The notes under the pieces were generated by a model. That model was given only the letters and a program-made list of their open reading frames with translations. It was not told where the DNA came from and did no database searches. Positions 1 to 11,379 of a stretch of DNA of 64,000 nucleotides are shown piece by piece (position 1 is the first letter of the stretch; each line of letters starts with the position of its first letter). The translations under genes and the position numbers were made by a program. Source of the DNA: Gamsiella multidivaricata (Eukaryota; Mortierellomycota; Mortierellomycetes; Mortierellales; Mortierellaceae); assembly GCF_025024155.1 (NCBI RefSeq), contig NW_026251717.1, positions 186,001 through 250,000 on the forward strand, written 5' to 3'.

Positions 1-952
1 GAGGTGAGATAATAAGGTGAATCGTTGTAGCTGGATAAAATGAATGAATAACAGTGTAGACACTAGGCAGTGGAAATGGATGAGGCAGATACGTTCATAT
101 GTTAAAAAAGGATGGAGTATGGGCAAGGACGATTGAATACCGATCCTTCTGCGCTGTCTTTTATATCCACCTTCTTGATCTACCGGTCCCAGTCTCGCTT
201 ACCTCTCTATCTCAATCAAAGCGTGTCAAAAGAAAGACACGCAAATGGCACGGCAATAGATACGAATTGTGTCTCTCTTTTCTGTCTCCTTTGAGAAGCA
301 GCGGGCGTCATGCAAGGTAAGGAGGAGAATATTATCAAGGCAGGACTGAATAGCATCTAGAGGAAACGTAACTCCTGTTGGCGGTTGACGAGCACCAAGC
401 TGAGTTAAGTGAGCAACAAATAAAAGAAAGATTGAGATGCCGGCACTTTTTTTCCTGGCTCCTCACTCGCATGGACCCTTTGGTGCTTCTCCTCAAAAAA
501 AGTGAACATTTGCATTAATCCTGTAAAGCATTGTGCCGTTGAGGAAATGATCCTGCATTTCTAATTGCTGTATATGAATAGCAATTGAGCACTAGACGAT
601 AAAAAGGAAGGACAAGGGATTAAAATGCTGGTGACCAAGTACAGAGTCTGAAGAGTGCGCAGGGATGGACCTGAATAACGGGCAGTTATATATATAGGAA
701 GATGAGCAGTCGAAGTAACGACAATGATGCATGGTAGCTATCAATAGCTCCCGCCTTTTTTTTCATGTCTTTCTGTTAAGGACGCTCGGTAAAAAAAAAA
801 AAAAAAAAAAAAAAAGAGGCCCCGAGAAACGTCGGAGACTGGGAGTGAAGAAGCGTTTTCTGGATGCTGAGGCACCCTATCAGCTGTTGTAACAAAGGGC
901 ATGGCCATGCTCCTGTGTCCTGTGTTCTTGTTGAATGGTCGTTGAAGGGTTG
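1..952. other. No gene recognised
   Basis: Only short open frames with no protein-like composition are present on either strand. A pure A run of about 25 bases lies at 791-815. Nothing here could be tied to a gene, RNA or mobile element. Confidence 0.6.
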
Positions 953-1447
953 TTAAAAGTTGCAAGGAGAGAAAGAGTAAGAGTAGTAAGAAAAGTAAAA
1001 GAGAAAAAGACATAGTGGTGGCGGGTGGGGGTGAACGCACTTTTTTTTTGTCGCCCTCTTCTTCTTCCCAAAAATGAACCCGTACAAATCCCATGTAAAC
1101 CTAGATGTGTGTCCCCTATTGATTCCTCTTTTGTGGAGAGGGTGTCGTGGAGGACATTTATTATTTAAGTTTACGTCGAAATGCTCTTTGTAAAAAAACA
1201 AAAGTCCAGTTCTATTGGAGTTGAATGCAAGTCTGATGTTTGAGGCTACGTCAGACCAGTTTCGAACACCAGTTTCCACAACTATGACAGTTGTACCATC
1301 GTTGCGTTCTGCAAAGATAACAGGAATGCCTTCTCGTTGAAATGCCTCGACAATGGCCGTCTTGAGTTCATCGTGTCTTGTCGGCTGAGGGAATCTACAC
1401 ATGTGCGTTCGAGTTCCTTCTTGAGTGTTCACCAGTAGGAAATCCAT
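953..1447 (-). CDS. Possible small protein, unknown function
   Basis: I do not recognise this protein. The ATG at 1447 opens a frame whose first ~95 residues look like a real folded domain: alternating beta-type and helical stretches such as DELKTAIVEAFQREG, TTVIVVETGVRNW and ASNIRLAFN. After that the sequence becomes basic and low in complexity (GKKKRATKKK, then a hydrophobic tail), which suggests the true gene ends or splices before the 3' part of the frame. A pyrimidine-rich cag just upstream of the ATG (about 1469 on the minus strand) could be an acceptor, so an upstream exon is possible. The domain, not the whole frame, is what I would trust. Confidence 0.35.
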   Translation of the reverse strand: MDFLLVNTQEGTRTHMCRFPQPTRHDELKTAIVEAFQREGIPVIFAERNDGTTVIVVETGVRNWSDVASNIRLAFNSNRTGLLFFYKEHFDVNLNNKCPPRHPLHKRGINRGHTSRFTWDLYGFIFGKKKRATKKKCVHPHPPPLCLFLFYFSYYSYSFSPCNF

Positions 1448-2170
1448 TATGTATGCAACTGAGCTCTGTAAGAGAAAGACGGGGAATGGGTGAAGAGAGG
1501 AAAATGAAGAAGTTCATGGAGGAATGGAATTCCAGGCATGAACTGCTTCACGACGTTTCGGTATCACTGCGGGTTGAAAGTCAGATCCCTAGAAGAAATT
1601 GGTGCCATGCATTGGAGAAAAAAAAGCAATCCAAAAATAAAAAAAAGAGGTGATGCTATCATACCTGGAACGCGCCAAATACAAATATTAGGGGGGAGGG
1701 GGGGCCGCCTTTGTCTCTTACCCTTTTAGTTGGGACTGAAGGGAGTAGAGCTCATTCCAAGGGATATGCAAATACGAGTATGTAGCAGCAACAGGGAGAG
1801 CCGGCTTTCGATGCTCCAGCTCCTTGCAGCCATGTCTTTTGTTTCTCCAGAAGAATAGAAAACACGCCAAAAGGACAGGTAGACACGATTGGCACCATGG
1901 TCTGCTGTGCAAGTGTATCTTCGCTACACCGGACGATTTAAACGCGCGTAGGATGGTAGTCTAAGAGACACACGCGACCTGAAACCCCCCACTGGTGCAA
2001 TTGGTGGCAAACCTTGATTGCTTATCATAGTCTCTCACTAAGATGCATACGGTCTTTTCCTTCCTCGGTGCTCACATTCTGCCCCTGTTCATAGCCCAAG
2101 GGTCCCTCATTCTTCCTCCACATCCTTACACCTCTTTTCCATTCCATTCCATTCCTTCAATTCATTCGCC
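1448..2170. other. Intergenic, lectin 5' flank
   Basis: No convincing gene. A CT-rich stretch with repeated ttcca/attcc units at about 2118-2165 directly precedes the lectin start codon and is probably its promoter or 5' leader. Confidence 0.5.
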
Positions 2171-4278
2171 ATGAAGCCCAGTGTGCTGTTGGTCCCCATA
2201 GCCTTTCTCTCCACAACCCTGGCCTGGAATAGAAACCCACCGCCAACACATGCAGAGGACCCCCTCCTGCCTGCAAAAAACCGTCGTTATGATTACAAGC
2301 AATCTCTGAAGAAGCCTTTCATGTACAACGGGGCTATGCCCTTCTGGGAGCATATTGGCAGTTACGTGCTTCGACTTCTTTTGCAAAGGATACCCGTTCT
2401 ATTCATGACATCAATGAGAGAAGGTCGCTCTAACCAAAGAGTGTCTCAATTCAATTACTAATCGGGTATACCAATGCAGACGCTTTCGTGGCCCTGGACT
2501 TTATCCGTCTGGCGCCTTCTGTACCAGGTCTGCGCGGTGCAGTCTGGCGGTCAGCCCCGAACGAGTACAAAGAATGGGAGGCCGAGTTCTCGTTCAAGGC
2601 CCATGGTCAGAACTATGTTGGTGGCAAGGGCCTGGCCTTCTGGTACACGCAAGAACGCGCCATTGAAGGACCAGTCTTTGGTAATGGGGATAAGTGGAAG
2701 GGTTTGGGTGTCTTCATGGACACAAGTGATCCAGCCAATCAGGTGCGTGCACAACATCGAACCTCTTTTGTCCGTCTGCCCTGATACTCGAACACAACAA
2801 ACATTGTATAAACGAGCACAGAGGGTGTGCACGGAACAGCGGCGCAAGGGGGGAGGGAGTGATAGTGAATGTGCTTTGTTTCCACACAATGGGTTCTCTT
2901 AAGGTACTGATTTTTTTTTTTTTTAGAGGCTCAACTCTATCATCTACGCCATCATCAACGATGGCACAAAATCTTATCAAGAGGATCAGGAATCTAGCCG
3001 GCTTGGTGGATGTCTTCGCGATTATAAAAATTCCCCCGTCCCTGTTGTCATCCGAGTCTCGTACATTAGCAGAACTTTGCGTGTTGCTGTTGACACGATG
3101 AACAAGGGCAGCAAGTTAATGACCTGCTTTGAGCGCAACGATATCGATCTTCCCGCTGGATATCACTTTGGATTTTCGGTATGGCACCATGTCTTGCTTG
3201 TCAGCGTTTTGAAATTGTTGCTCTCAAGTAACGATTTATCATTGATACTTTTTTATGCGCGATACATAGGCAGAGTCTGCGAGCACAGGAACGCCAGATG
3301 ATCATGACCTGTTCTCGTTCGAAGTGTATGAAGTGAACCCTCCATTAAAGACCCAGGTACTACTTTCTGTGGATGCTCTCTGATTTTATGTATGATGAAC
3401 TGAAGTTTGAGGCTACCAACACGGTTTCTTATTAACACTACTCTGTTCATGTATGATAGAAGCATCTCAGGCCTCACGAGGAAGAGATGATCAGGAAGGG
3501 AGAAGAGGTCAAGGTTGATGAGTCTGACAAGCTAGTATTTGAAGAAGTTAAAAAAATTGTCGAAGAGCAGCAGCAGAAGATCCAGGAGGAGATCGATGGA
3601 CCCAATATCCTTTCCGCCGTGAGTTCAAGTGACCCCTGAATAGACCTATCTTCTGTCGACGGACGATGGATTTTTTTTTTGCGCTAACATCTCGTACATT
3701 TTTTCATCACGGATCGCAAATCGTGTTAGGCACAGCTGGCTGCAACGGTTTCCGATACGCAGTTCAGGATCGTTGAATCGCTTAATACTATTCACAAAAA
3801 ACTGGAGTCACTGGGAGCTCCCATTCAGCCTCATGAATCAACATCCAGGAGCTTGGAGGAGATCAACAAGCAGATCAGCTCGATGACAGGGTCACTGCAT
3901 GCAATGGAAAACGTCGTCAAGGGTTTAGTCGATCATATTATTCAGCAGGGACGCAAGAATGCGCCGGAGATCACCAAGGTCTTGAAAGAGGAACTGAAGA
4001 GCCTCAATGCCAAGATGGAGGACATCGATGTAAGTAAAATATACTCGTTTTCGTCTTTTTTTTTCTTGAAATAATGACTGTGGTGTACTAATGCTTGTCT
4101 CGTTCGTATTTTGTAGCATCGTCAATCATATCAGCATCAACTGACGCAGACAAGGCTGGTCAACTCGAGCTCATGGTTCTCATATGTAGCCTTCTTGATA
4201 CTGCTCCAACTCGCCGCAATGGTTGCGTATAACTGGTACAAGAGACGTCTTGAGTTGAACGAGAAGAAGTTCATCTAA
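2171..4278 (+). CDS. L-type (legume-like) lectin, ERGIC-53/Emp47-like cargo receptor
   Basis: Seven exons: 2171-2360, 2480-2742, 2927-3178, 3270-3356, 3460-3618, 3730-4029, 4117-4278. All junctions are GT-AG and keep one frame, giving 470 residues. A signal peptide (about 1-19) leads into an L-type lectin fold: IRLAPSVPGLRGAVW, then WEAEFSFKAHG, the GKGLAFWYT strand, GLGVFMDT and a FEVYEV strand. A coiled-coil stalk follows from about residue 270 to 420 (EEQQQKIQEEID, KVLKEELKSLNAK). One transmembrane segment (FSYVAFLILLQLAAMVAY) and a short tail ending KKFI close the protein. KKFI places lysines at -3 and -4, the dilysine COPI retrieval signal; human ERGIC-53 ends KKFF. By family it should carry high-mannose glycoproteins from ER to Golgi. 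Family placement is confident; the specific orthologue is not. Confidence 0.93.
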
Positions 4279-5846
4279 ACGCGAGCAAGGCTGCAAAGTC
4301 GACATCGCCCGTTGCATCACGTGCAACACCCATGAATAAAATGCACTTGTAGGAATTGGAACTGGAATTGGGTGTCCCCTACTTTCTTCCCCCCCACAGA
4401 CTCCCACAGACCAAACATACTCAGGGTTAGTTCGATTCCCAAAGTGGATGCTCGGCAAACGAATGCTTCATTTGGCAGTTGTCTCCCCATTCCGGTCACT
4501 ACTACTTCTCTCCATACAAAGAGCTCTTTGAGCAAGTACTCTTCTACACCTCTTCCTCCACTCCCTTGTTAAGTTCTTGTTTGATCAACTCTGATTCACA
4601 TACACAACAACGCACACGCACTTTGCATGGTTGTTCAGAAACACAAAGGCACAGCAACGAATGAGCAAGGCGGGGGGAAACTATGCGGTCGAAGCTGTCT
4701 GCAGTGGCTGTCAATCCTCTCGAGGGTGAATGTCTACATTGCTGTGTATACTTCATTTTGGAGGCGATTTTTTTTTTTCATTCCTTTCACTGCTCTTAAT
4801 GATATCTCTGCGTCTACTTTTTATTCATTGCGTCATTGTAGATACATGCTGCAACTGTGTGTAGGTGTCTGAATATTCTGCTGCGTATATTCGTATGGGT
4901 TGTTCTACAGAGCAAATCGAGTTGCTGGTGTTTGAAGCATAGCAATGAAAGGAGGGCTGATTGTTACTTGCACCTTGTCCTTAAAAAAATGAGGGTGCAG
5001 GGGGGGGGGGGGGGGGTGAAAATGGGTTTCTGGACATTCTTTTTGCTCAATAGAGTCTTCTGCACTTATTTCCTATCCTTCCATTGACGTGTGTTGTTGA
5101 TATGTCGCCGGCAAATAGGCGGTGCACTGCAAAGTCTCATTACTAGGTTCTTCATATCCCTTACTTTACGCCACCACCCCTTCTCTCGAGTACTATACTA
5201 AACAACAGAGATCATTCGTTCATTTTCAGTTGTTGAGTTTACTGAGATATTAGATAGATTGGGTATTGGCATGGTATAGCTGGGCATGGGGATGAGATCC
5301 GGCGCTATTGCTACTGTTGTTTGTTTTTCTCCAATATAAATTATGCTTGTTGTATATGTGCAGGTGAAACTGCAAAAAGAAAGGCTCAAAGAAAAAAATG
5401 AGGATCGCCTGTTTCTTTTTTCGGAGTAAGCGACCAAAAGAGGAGAGAGCCTCCCGTTTGCCAGACAATTGACGCACACGCGTGGGAGTAAAAACGACAG
5501 CAGCTACTATGTTATCACCATGGTCTATCAATGGCATATGCCACATGCCATATGCCATGTATTCTTATCAATGCATCTCTAGCTCTTTTATTAAACCCCA
5601 CTTTCCTGATATATATAAACTTCAAAGCTAACCAGCTACCTTTTTTTCCTCCCACTTTACATATTTCTGGATATTTTATTATCTGACAACCACCCAACTG
5701 ACACCAGCCCTTTTCGACATCTACAGGAACCAAAAAGGCATTGACCAACCAAGGCTCAACTTCACGCCTCGGACGTAGCCTAGAATAACATCGCACGTGT
5801 GCACACCAACCAACAATACCTCCACAGTCAAGCAAAGAACAAGAAC
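4279..5846. other. Intergenic between lectin and MADS-box genes
   Basis: No supported gene; open frames here are short and of random composition. It holds a G run at about 5000-5016. A small cluster of partly palindromic catatgcc copies lies at about 5531-5556. A TATA-like tatatataaa sits near 5611-5620, about 230 bases before the MADS-box ATG. A gttcgattccc string near 4430 looks like a tRNA T-arm but has no matching acceptor stem. Confidence 0.55.
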
Positions 5847-7233
5847 ATGAGTGCAAAAAGGAACCAGGCCCAGGCGATCGGGAGCCCTTCTTCCAGCACA
5901 GGCAATGTCGAAGGCAACTCCATGAACAATGACGACCATGTCGATAAGAAGTTCAAGCAGGTCCATGGCGATGGAGACGAAGACGATGATGACGATGATG
6001 ATGATGACGCGCCCAAGAGCAACAAGCGAGCTGGGCGAAGAAAGATCAAGATCGAGTACATCGAGGACAAGAGTCGACGACATATCACATTCTCGAAGCG
6101 CAAGTCTGGCATTATGAAGAAGGTATGTCAATGTCGTCTATGCACAAATTTGGAGATAAACGCGTCCTTGATTGGATAACTTCCTTCTCTGTGCATGGTG
6201 TCCCGTGCTATTTGAAAATGAGCTTCAGCCCATGTCTATACGACGAGTATGGCCCAACAGCCGTTTTATGAGCTGAAGAGACATCCCATGGCATGGCTAC
6301 ATCCGTGTAATGGTGGGGGTGTTCGGAAGCGATCGGCGCAGCTAGCGAGTTGATCAGCCGACGTTTCCCCCTCCTCCTCTCCCGAAATCCACTTTTTTTT
6401 CCCTCCTATCCCTCACTCTCCCGGAAATCCTCTTTGTGGCAAATTGGTTTCACATTCCCATCCTAGGGTGTACGGCGCGATCGTAATGTGACACCATTCT
6501 AACTGATAACATATCTTTTTTGTTTGTTGTTGTTGTTGGGTGGATGGTTAGGCATACGAATTGAGTACCCTCACAGGAACCCAGGTCCTACTCCTCGTAG
6601 TCTCGGAAACAGGACTAGTCTATACCTTCACAACACCGAAGCTACAGCCCCTCGTCACCAAGGCTGAGGGCAAGAATTTGATCCAGGCATGTTTACACGC
6701 CCCCGACAAGGAGCCCACTCCGGTATGTTCTCACGAAGTCAACATGGCTGTTCTGATATCTCGTCTTTTTTTTTTATACAAACCATGCACAACTCACACG
6801 TGCACACCCCTCGCTTTTTTTTTTTTTTTTTTTTTAGGAAAGCAATAATGCCGCAGAGGCCGACACCCCTGAAGCCATGCCCGTCCCAGACTATGAAGAC
6901 CGCTCCGGCACGAGCCCACAACAACCTTCGACACAGGCCTCGCCACAACAACAACCAATGCAGCCTTATCCAGGACAACCGCAAGCAGGCTATGGCAGTT
7001 CTTCGGCCATGAGTGTCCCGACCTATCCTTCGCCTTACAGCCATATCCCATTTCCAGCACAGTACAACATGAACATGCATTATCAGAACCCACCGCCGAA
7101 TGGACCGCCAACGGCGACCACGAATTATGGAGGAAATCAGTATTGGTCTGGGCCGCCTCCACCTCATCAAGCACAACAGCAGCAGAGAGGTCAACAGAAA
7201 GAAGACGCTAAGCCGGTCATTGACGGGAAATGA
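5847..7233 (+). CDS. SRF/MCM1-type MADS-box transcription factor
   Basis: Three exons, 5847-6122, 6552-6722 and 6838-7233, encode 280 residues. The MADS domain spans about residues 62-120 and is split by intron 1: RRKIKIEYIEDKSRRHITFS, KRKSGIMKK, then AYELSTLTGTQVLLLVVSE and GLVYTFTTPKLQPLV. The FSKRKSGIMKKAYELS-type helix and the TKAEGKNLIQACL segment are characteristic of SRF/Mcm1 (type I) rather than MEF2. An acidic run of consecutive Asp (about residues 44-54) precedes the DNA-binding domain, as in yeast Mcm1/Arg80 relatives. The C-terminus is Pro/Gln/Tyr-rich and probably an activation region. The in-frame open region upstream of 5847 is likely leader; the 5847 ATG gives the natural family start. 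Nuclear; binds CArG/MCM1 boxes by family. The gene converges on the helicase gene, with only about 270 bases between stops. Confidence 0.93.
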
Positions 7234-7502
7234 AAAAACTCTTCGTGTGTTTGAAAGAAAGGAAAAAAAAAGAAAAAGAAAGCCTTGTCCTGTCGATAAC
7301 CAGGACCAGTTTGTACAAATAGTGAAACCAAAATAATATAAAAAAAAGCTCTCCCGAACTCTAGCTATGTAATTAATGCATTCTTTGTGTGAACTGTCCA
7401 AACGCTCTGCGTTAGGGTCCATTTTATTACAATAAGTGATGATAAGCGGATCAAATACGGTACAATGAATCGAGTGAAAGCAATCGGCGCTCTTCTTGGT
7501 TT

Positions 7503-10500
7503 CTATGGCGGCGGTGCCAGTTTCGCCATGCCCTGTCCCTTCGGCATCTTCTTCTTGCTATCGTCTTCCAGGTCTTTGTCCTTGTAGTAATGCGGAGCAA
7601 CTGAAACCCCCAATAAAAGATAACAAAGGTAACTTGTCAGTAATCGAACAGTATCGAATCAACATACAACACAGAAACAAAAGCTGAAATGAAAACAAAA
7701 CGTACCTTCTTTGAGCCATTCGCTATCGATCTCCATGACGATTCTCATAAATTCCTTGCTCGTCAGCACCAACTCAAAGTACACAACCCATCGCGGATTG
7801 ACCTTATACAACGAGCTGCTCGGATGAATCAACACTGTTTGATTACTCTTCACCGTCCTGTACGATTCTCCAGACCGTGTCAACCTTGCCGCATTGTAAA
7901 AGAATCCTGAAGTAATCGCCTTCCGGATCGGTGCCGTATCTGCCGGATTAGGATTAGATACCATCGCCACCTCCGTCCGCTCCATCAACCCGACCATCTG
8001 GTCCCGGATATCGCGTGCCCTCGACATCGACCGATGCTGCAAAAAGTTTTCATAACACCACTGAATCGAATAGTTGGATTCCACCCACTGTTCCCATATA
8101 TTCAGCAACGTCAAATGATCGCCTCCAGGTTTCGTCAGATTCTGCCGTGCCTTGTCCGCATGCAACTTCTTGTCCTTGGGTCGGTAAAACACCGCGTTCT
8201 GGACCGACAACATGGCGACAATCGACGCAATTTCCTCCGTGCATTGGTATTTCTCCGCCATGATCAATGTCTTCGCTAGCATAGGGTCGCCCGGAAACTC
8301 GGCCATGCGTCGCCCCAGCTTTGTCAGCTGTCCCTTATCGTTCAGCGCTCCCAGAGCATACAGCTGCTCCAATGCTCTCATCAACGTCTCTGCTGGTGGC
8401 GGGTCCATGAACTCGAATCCCAGGATATCATTAATACCGAGCGACTTGAGAGTCAAGACCACAGAGTTGAGATTGATTCTCTGGATCTCCGGAACAGTGT
8501 TCTCATCCAGTTCGTTGTAGTAGGCCCATTGCGTATACAGCCGGAAGCACTTTCCTGGCCCGACTCTTCCAGCCCGTCCCTTTCTCTGGTTGGCCGATGC
8601 GCGCGAACAGGGCGTGACAACCAGCGACTCCATGCCGGTCTTGGGGTTATAGCTCAGCATCTTTGAGAATCCCGGGTCGATCACAAATTTGACTCCATCG
8701 ATCGTGATCGACGTCTCCGCAATGTTTGTGGCCAACACGACCTTACGTGATCCCTCTGGCGTCGGCTCAAAAATCTTGCCCTGCATATCCGATGGCAATG
8801 ACGAGTAGATCGGACAAATAACCAGTTCCTGAATCCTGTCTCCAAGTACGCGACATGTCTGCTGTAGATTCTCGGCCGCATTGTCGATCTCATCCTGACC
8901 AGTCAAGAACACCAAGACGTCGCCGGGCCCCTGAGAGATGTGGATCTGCATGACGGTTGTGATGGCGGCAGCGAGATAGTTGGCTTCAGGTGAAGTTGTG
9001 TAGTGAACCTCGACCGGGAAAGGTCGACCGGGGATGTTGAAGATCGGAGCGTCGTCAAAATATGCAGCGAATTTTTCCGCGTCCATCGTTGCGCTCGAAA
9101 TCAAAACTTTAAGATCTGTCCGGAGGCGAGCAATATCCTTGACCAGTCCAAGCAAGATGTCCGTATGCAATGTTCTCTCGTGAGCCTCGTCGATGATCAG
9201 ACAGCTGTATCCGGCCAAGTCAGGTTCACTCATGAATTCTCGAAGCAGCATTCCGTCCGTCATGTACTTCACCATTGTCTTTTCGCTTGTGCAGTCCTCG
9301 AAACGAATTGAATATCCAACTTCGTAACCCAGCTTGACGCCCATCTCCTCTGCGACACGCGCCGCGACACTCATAGCTGCGACACGACGAGGCTGTGTGC
9401 ATCCGATCTTCATACCTCCTTTAGTATACCCTGCCTCGTACAGATACTGGGGTAGCTGCGTCGTCTTTCCTGAGCCTGTCTCTCCGACAATGACGAGTAC
9501 TTGGTAATTTTCGATCGCATTCAGCAAGTCTTGGCGGTGCTGGTAGATGGGCAAAGACTCTCTGACCTGCTTGATCGACATCTCCTTGCGCTCCAGTTCT
9601 GTAATACGCTCCAACAATTCCTCCGATTCTCTCTCCTTGGTCTCCTCTTCCTTATCCATTATAAAATCGATGGCCTCCTCGTCAAAGACGTAATCGTAAT
9701 CCATCTCCTCGCCCTCCTTTACATCAGATTTCCGTGTCGCATGCTGTCTGGACGCCCTCGTCTGTAGCTCCTCCCACTGATCCTGCTCAGACACAAACTT
9801 GTCACCGGGCTCTTCCTCGTACCTCCTGTACAGCGCATCGTGCTTTTTCTTTTTGTCCATCTTGCCCTTCTCGGTGATATAGTCCTCAGGCATCTGATAC
9901 CCATCGTATCTGTCGTTGATGTTCATGCGCTCCTCTGCTAGTCGCAACAGCTCCTTCTTGTATTCCAGATCCTCGCGCTCCTTCTTGGTCAGTTCATTGA
10001 TATTGAACAGCTGTTCCTCATCCCGGACCTGCATCCTCAGCTTTTCGATCTGCAGTTCCTCACGCTTGGCCAGGTATTCTTGACGCGCTCTCTCCCTAAT
10101 TGACGGAAGGGCAGCTTTCCTGGCCTCGGGATCGTCAGCCAGGTTCCTACGCGAGTCGGATTTGGATGACCGATCTTCGACCAGCTTTTTCGTCTTGCCC
10201 TCATCCTTGTTCCTCAGACGGTTAGCAAACTCATCTCGCTCTTTCATATCCTGCTCCCGCTCGCGTTCCAGCCGTTCTTCCTCAAGCTCTTCTATAAATA
10301 TTTGAAAAGGAAAAAATGTTAATATATAAATCATGCGTGCAGTCATGTTAATGATGCGAAATGTCATACCTTCAGTCTTGGGTGGCCGTGACTCCATTTC
10401 TTGCTCTTCCATCTTCCTGCGTTTGTACTCCTTCTCTTCCTCGTCACTCTCCCATGCATTGCCGTCGTCCTTCCTTCTGATCTTTTTCTCGCGCTTCTTA

Positions 10501-11135
10501 TCGGCAGAGTCTTTGTCCTTCTCCTTGCCTTTTGATGATGACGAGCTCTTCTTACTCTTCTTTTTTTCCTGCCGACTGTCCTCTTCGTCGATAATCAGGC
10601 CGTATGAGTCATTTATCTCCAGCAATTTCAACGCCGCAGCCTCCTCCTGTCGTTTCTTCTTGGCTGCATCAGAAGCAGCGCTGGTGCTGGATCCAGGCGC
10701 TGCTTTCCGACTTTGTGTCCTTGGCGTGCGTTTGTAGAGCTCCTGAACAAAAGATTGTGTGCTAACATTGGCTGGGATGTCCATGGCTTCCAGAGACCGC
10801 ATCAGATCGGCAGGAGATTTGGCCGTTTGAGCTAACAAAACGTGGGTTGAAAAATGACAACGGTCAATATCCTTGCTGTACAGAAAAAAGCAACTATCTG
10901 CGACATAAGACTTGGAGAGCCTGAGTCTATCAGCTTACCGCATGCGATCAAAAAGTCTCTGGTACTATTGTCGGACATTCCGAGGACCTACATCGTGTGG
11001 AAATGCGTAGAGGATTAGAGACATATCCAGACTGATCAAAGTTGTTTGCCATTCGCTCCAAAGAGATCTTGAAGCTGCCCTGGGTACCTTGATAGAGGTG
11101 TCCGAGACCCATCTTTTAAGTTCCTGCTGGTCCAT
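7503..11135 (-). CDS. PRP2: Pre-mRNA-splicing DEAH-box ATP-dependent RNA helicase, Prp2/DHX16 type
   Basis: Five exons on the minus strand: 11135-11088, 10987-10939, 10831-10370, 10291-7706, 7600-7503. They encode 1080 residues (human DHX16 is about 1040). The first two tiny exons give [16 protein letters not shown] and [14 protein letters not shown], matching the helical N-terminus of DHX16. A long charged Lys/Glu region follows to about residue 420. The helicase core has GETGSGKTT (motif I, about 456), TQPRRVAA (Ia), DEAH (about 554), SAT (about 587), [10 protein letters not shown] (V) and [12 protein letters not shown] (VI), followed by the HA2/ratchet and OB-fold regions. The last exon supplies [13 protein letters not shown] and a KKMPKGQG tail, again as in DHX16. 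By family it drives the catalytic remodelling of the activated spliceosome before the first splicing step. A long ORF on this strand reads through two introns; the spliced model restores the conserved ends. Confidence 0.96.
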
Positions 11136-11379
11136 GATCTGATTAACTACTGCTTTGATGCAGGCGAGGGGACGAATGAACGAGTTTAATGATTGAGGCG
11201 AAGCAGATCGTTAATGGACTATGTAGGCAAAAAACTACGTATTAAAGAACTAAAACCAACGTCCCGACGTCACCGACGAATAATCAAAGATATCGGGGCA
11301 GCTACGCTCGCTTGGGCACACGGCGGGCGGCAGGCCCTTCCGCAGAGGCTGCTTGCTTGCGCGCTTGAGTTCCCTGTTG

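Noticed and set aside
4420..4450. tRNA-like T-arm (gttcgattccc)
   Set aside because: The seven bases after it do not pair with any 5' acceptor stem within 75-100 bases, and no D-arm or anticodon arm is visible.
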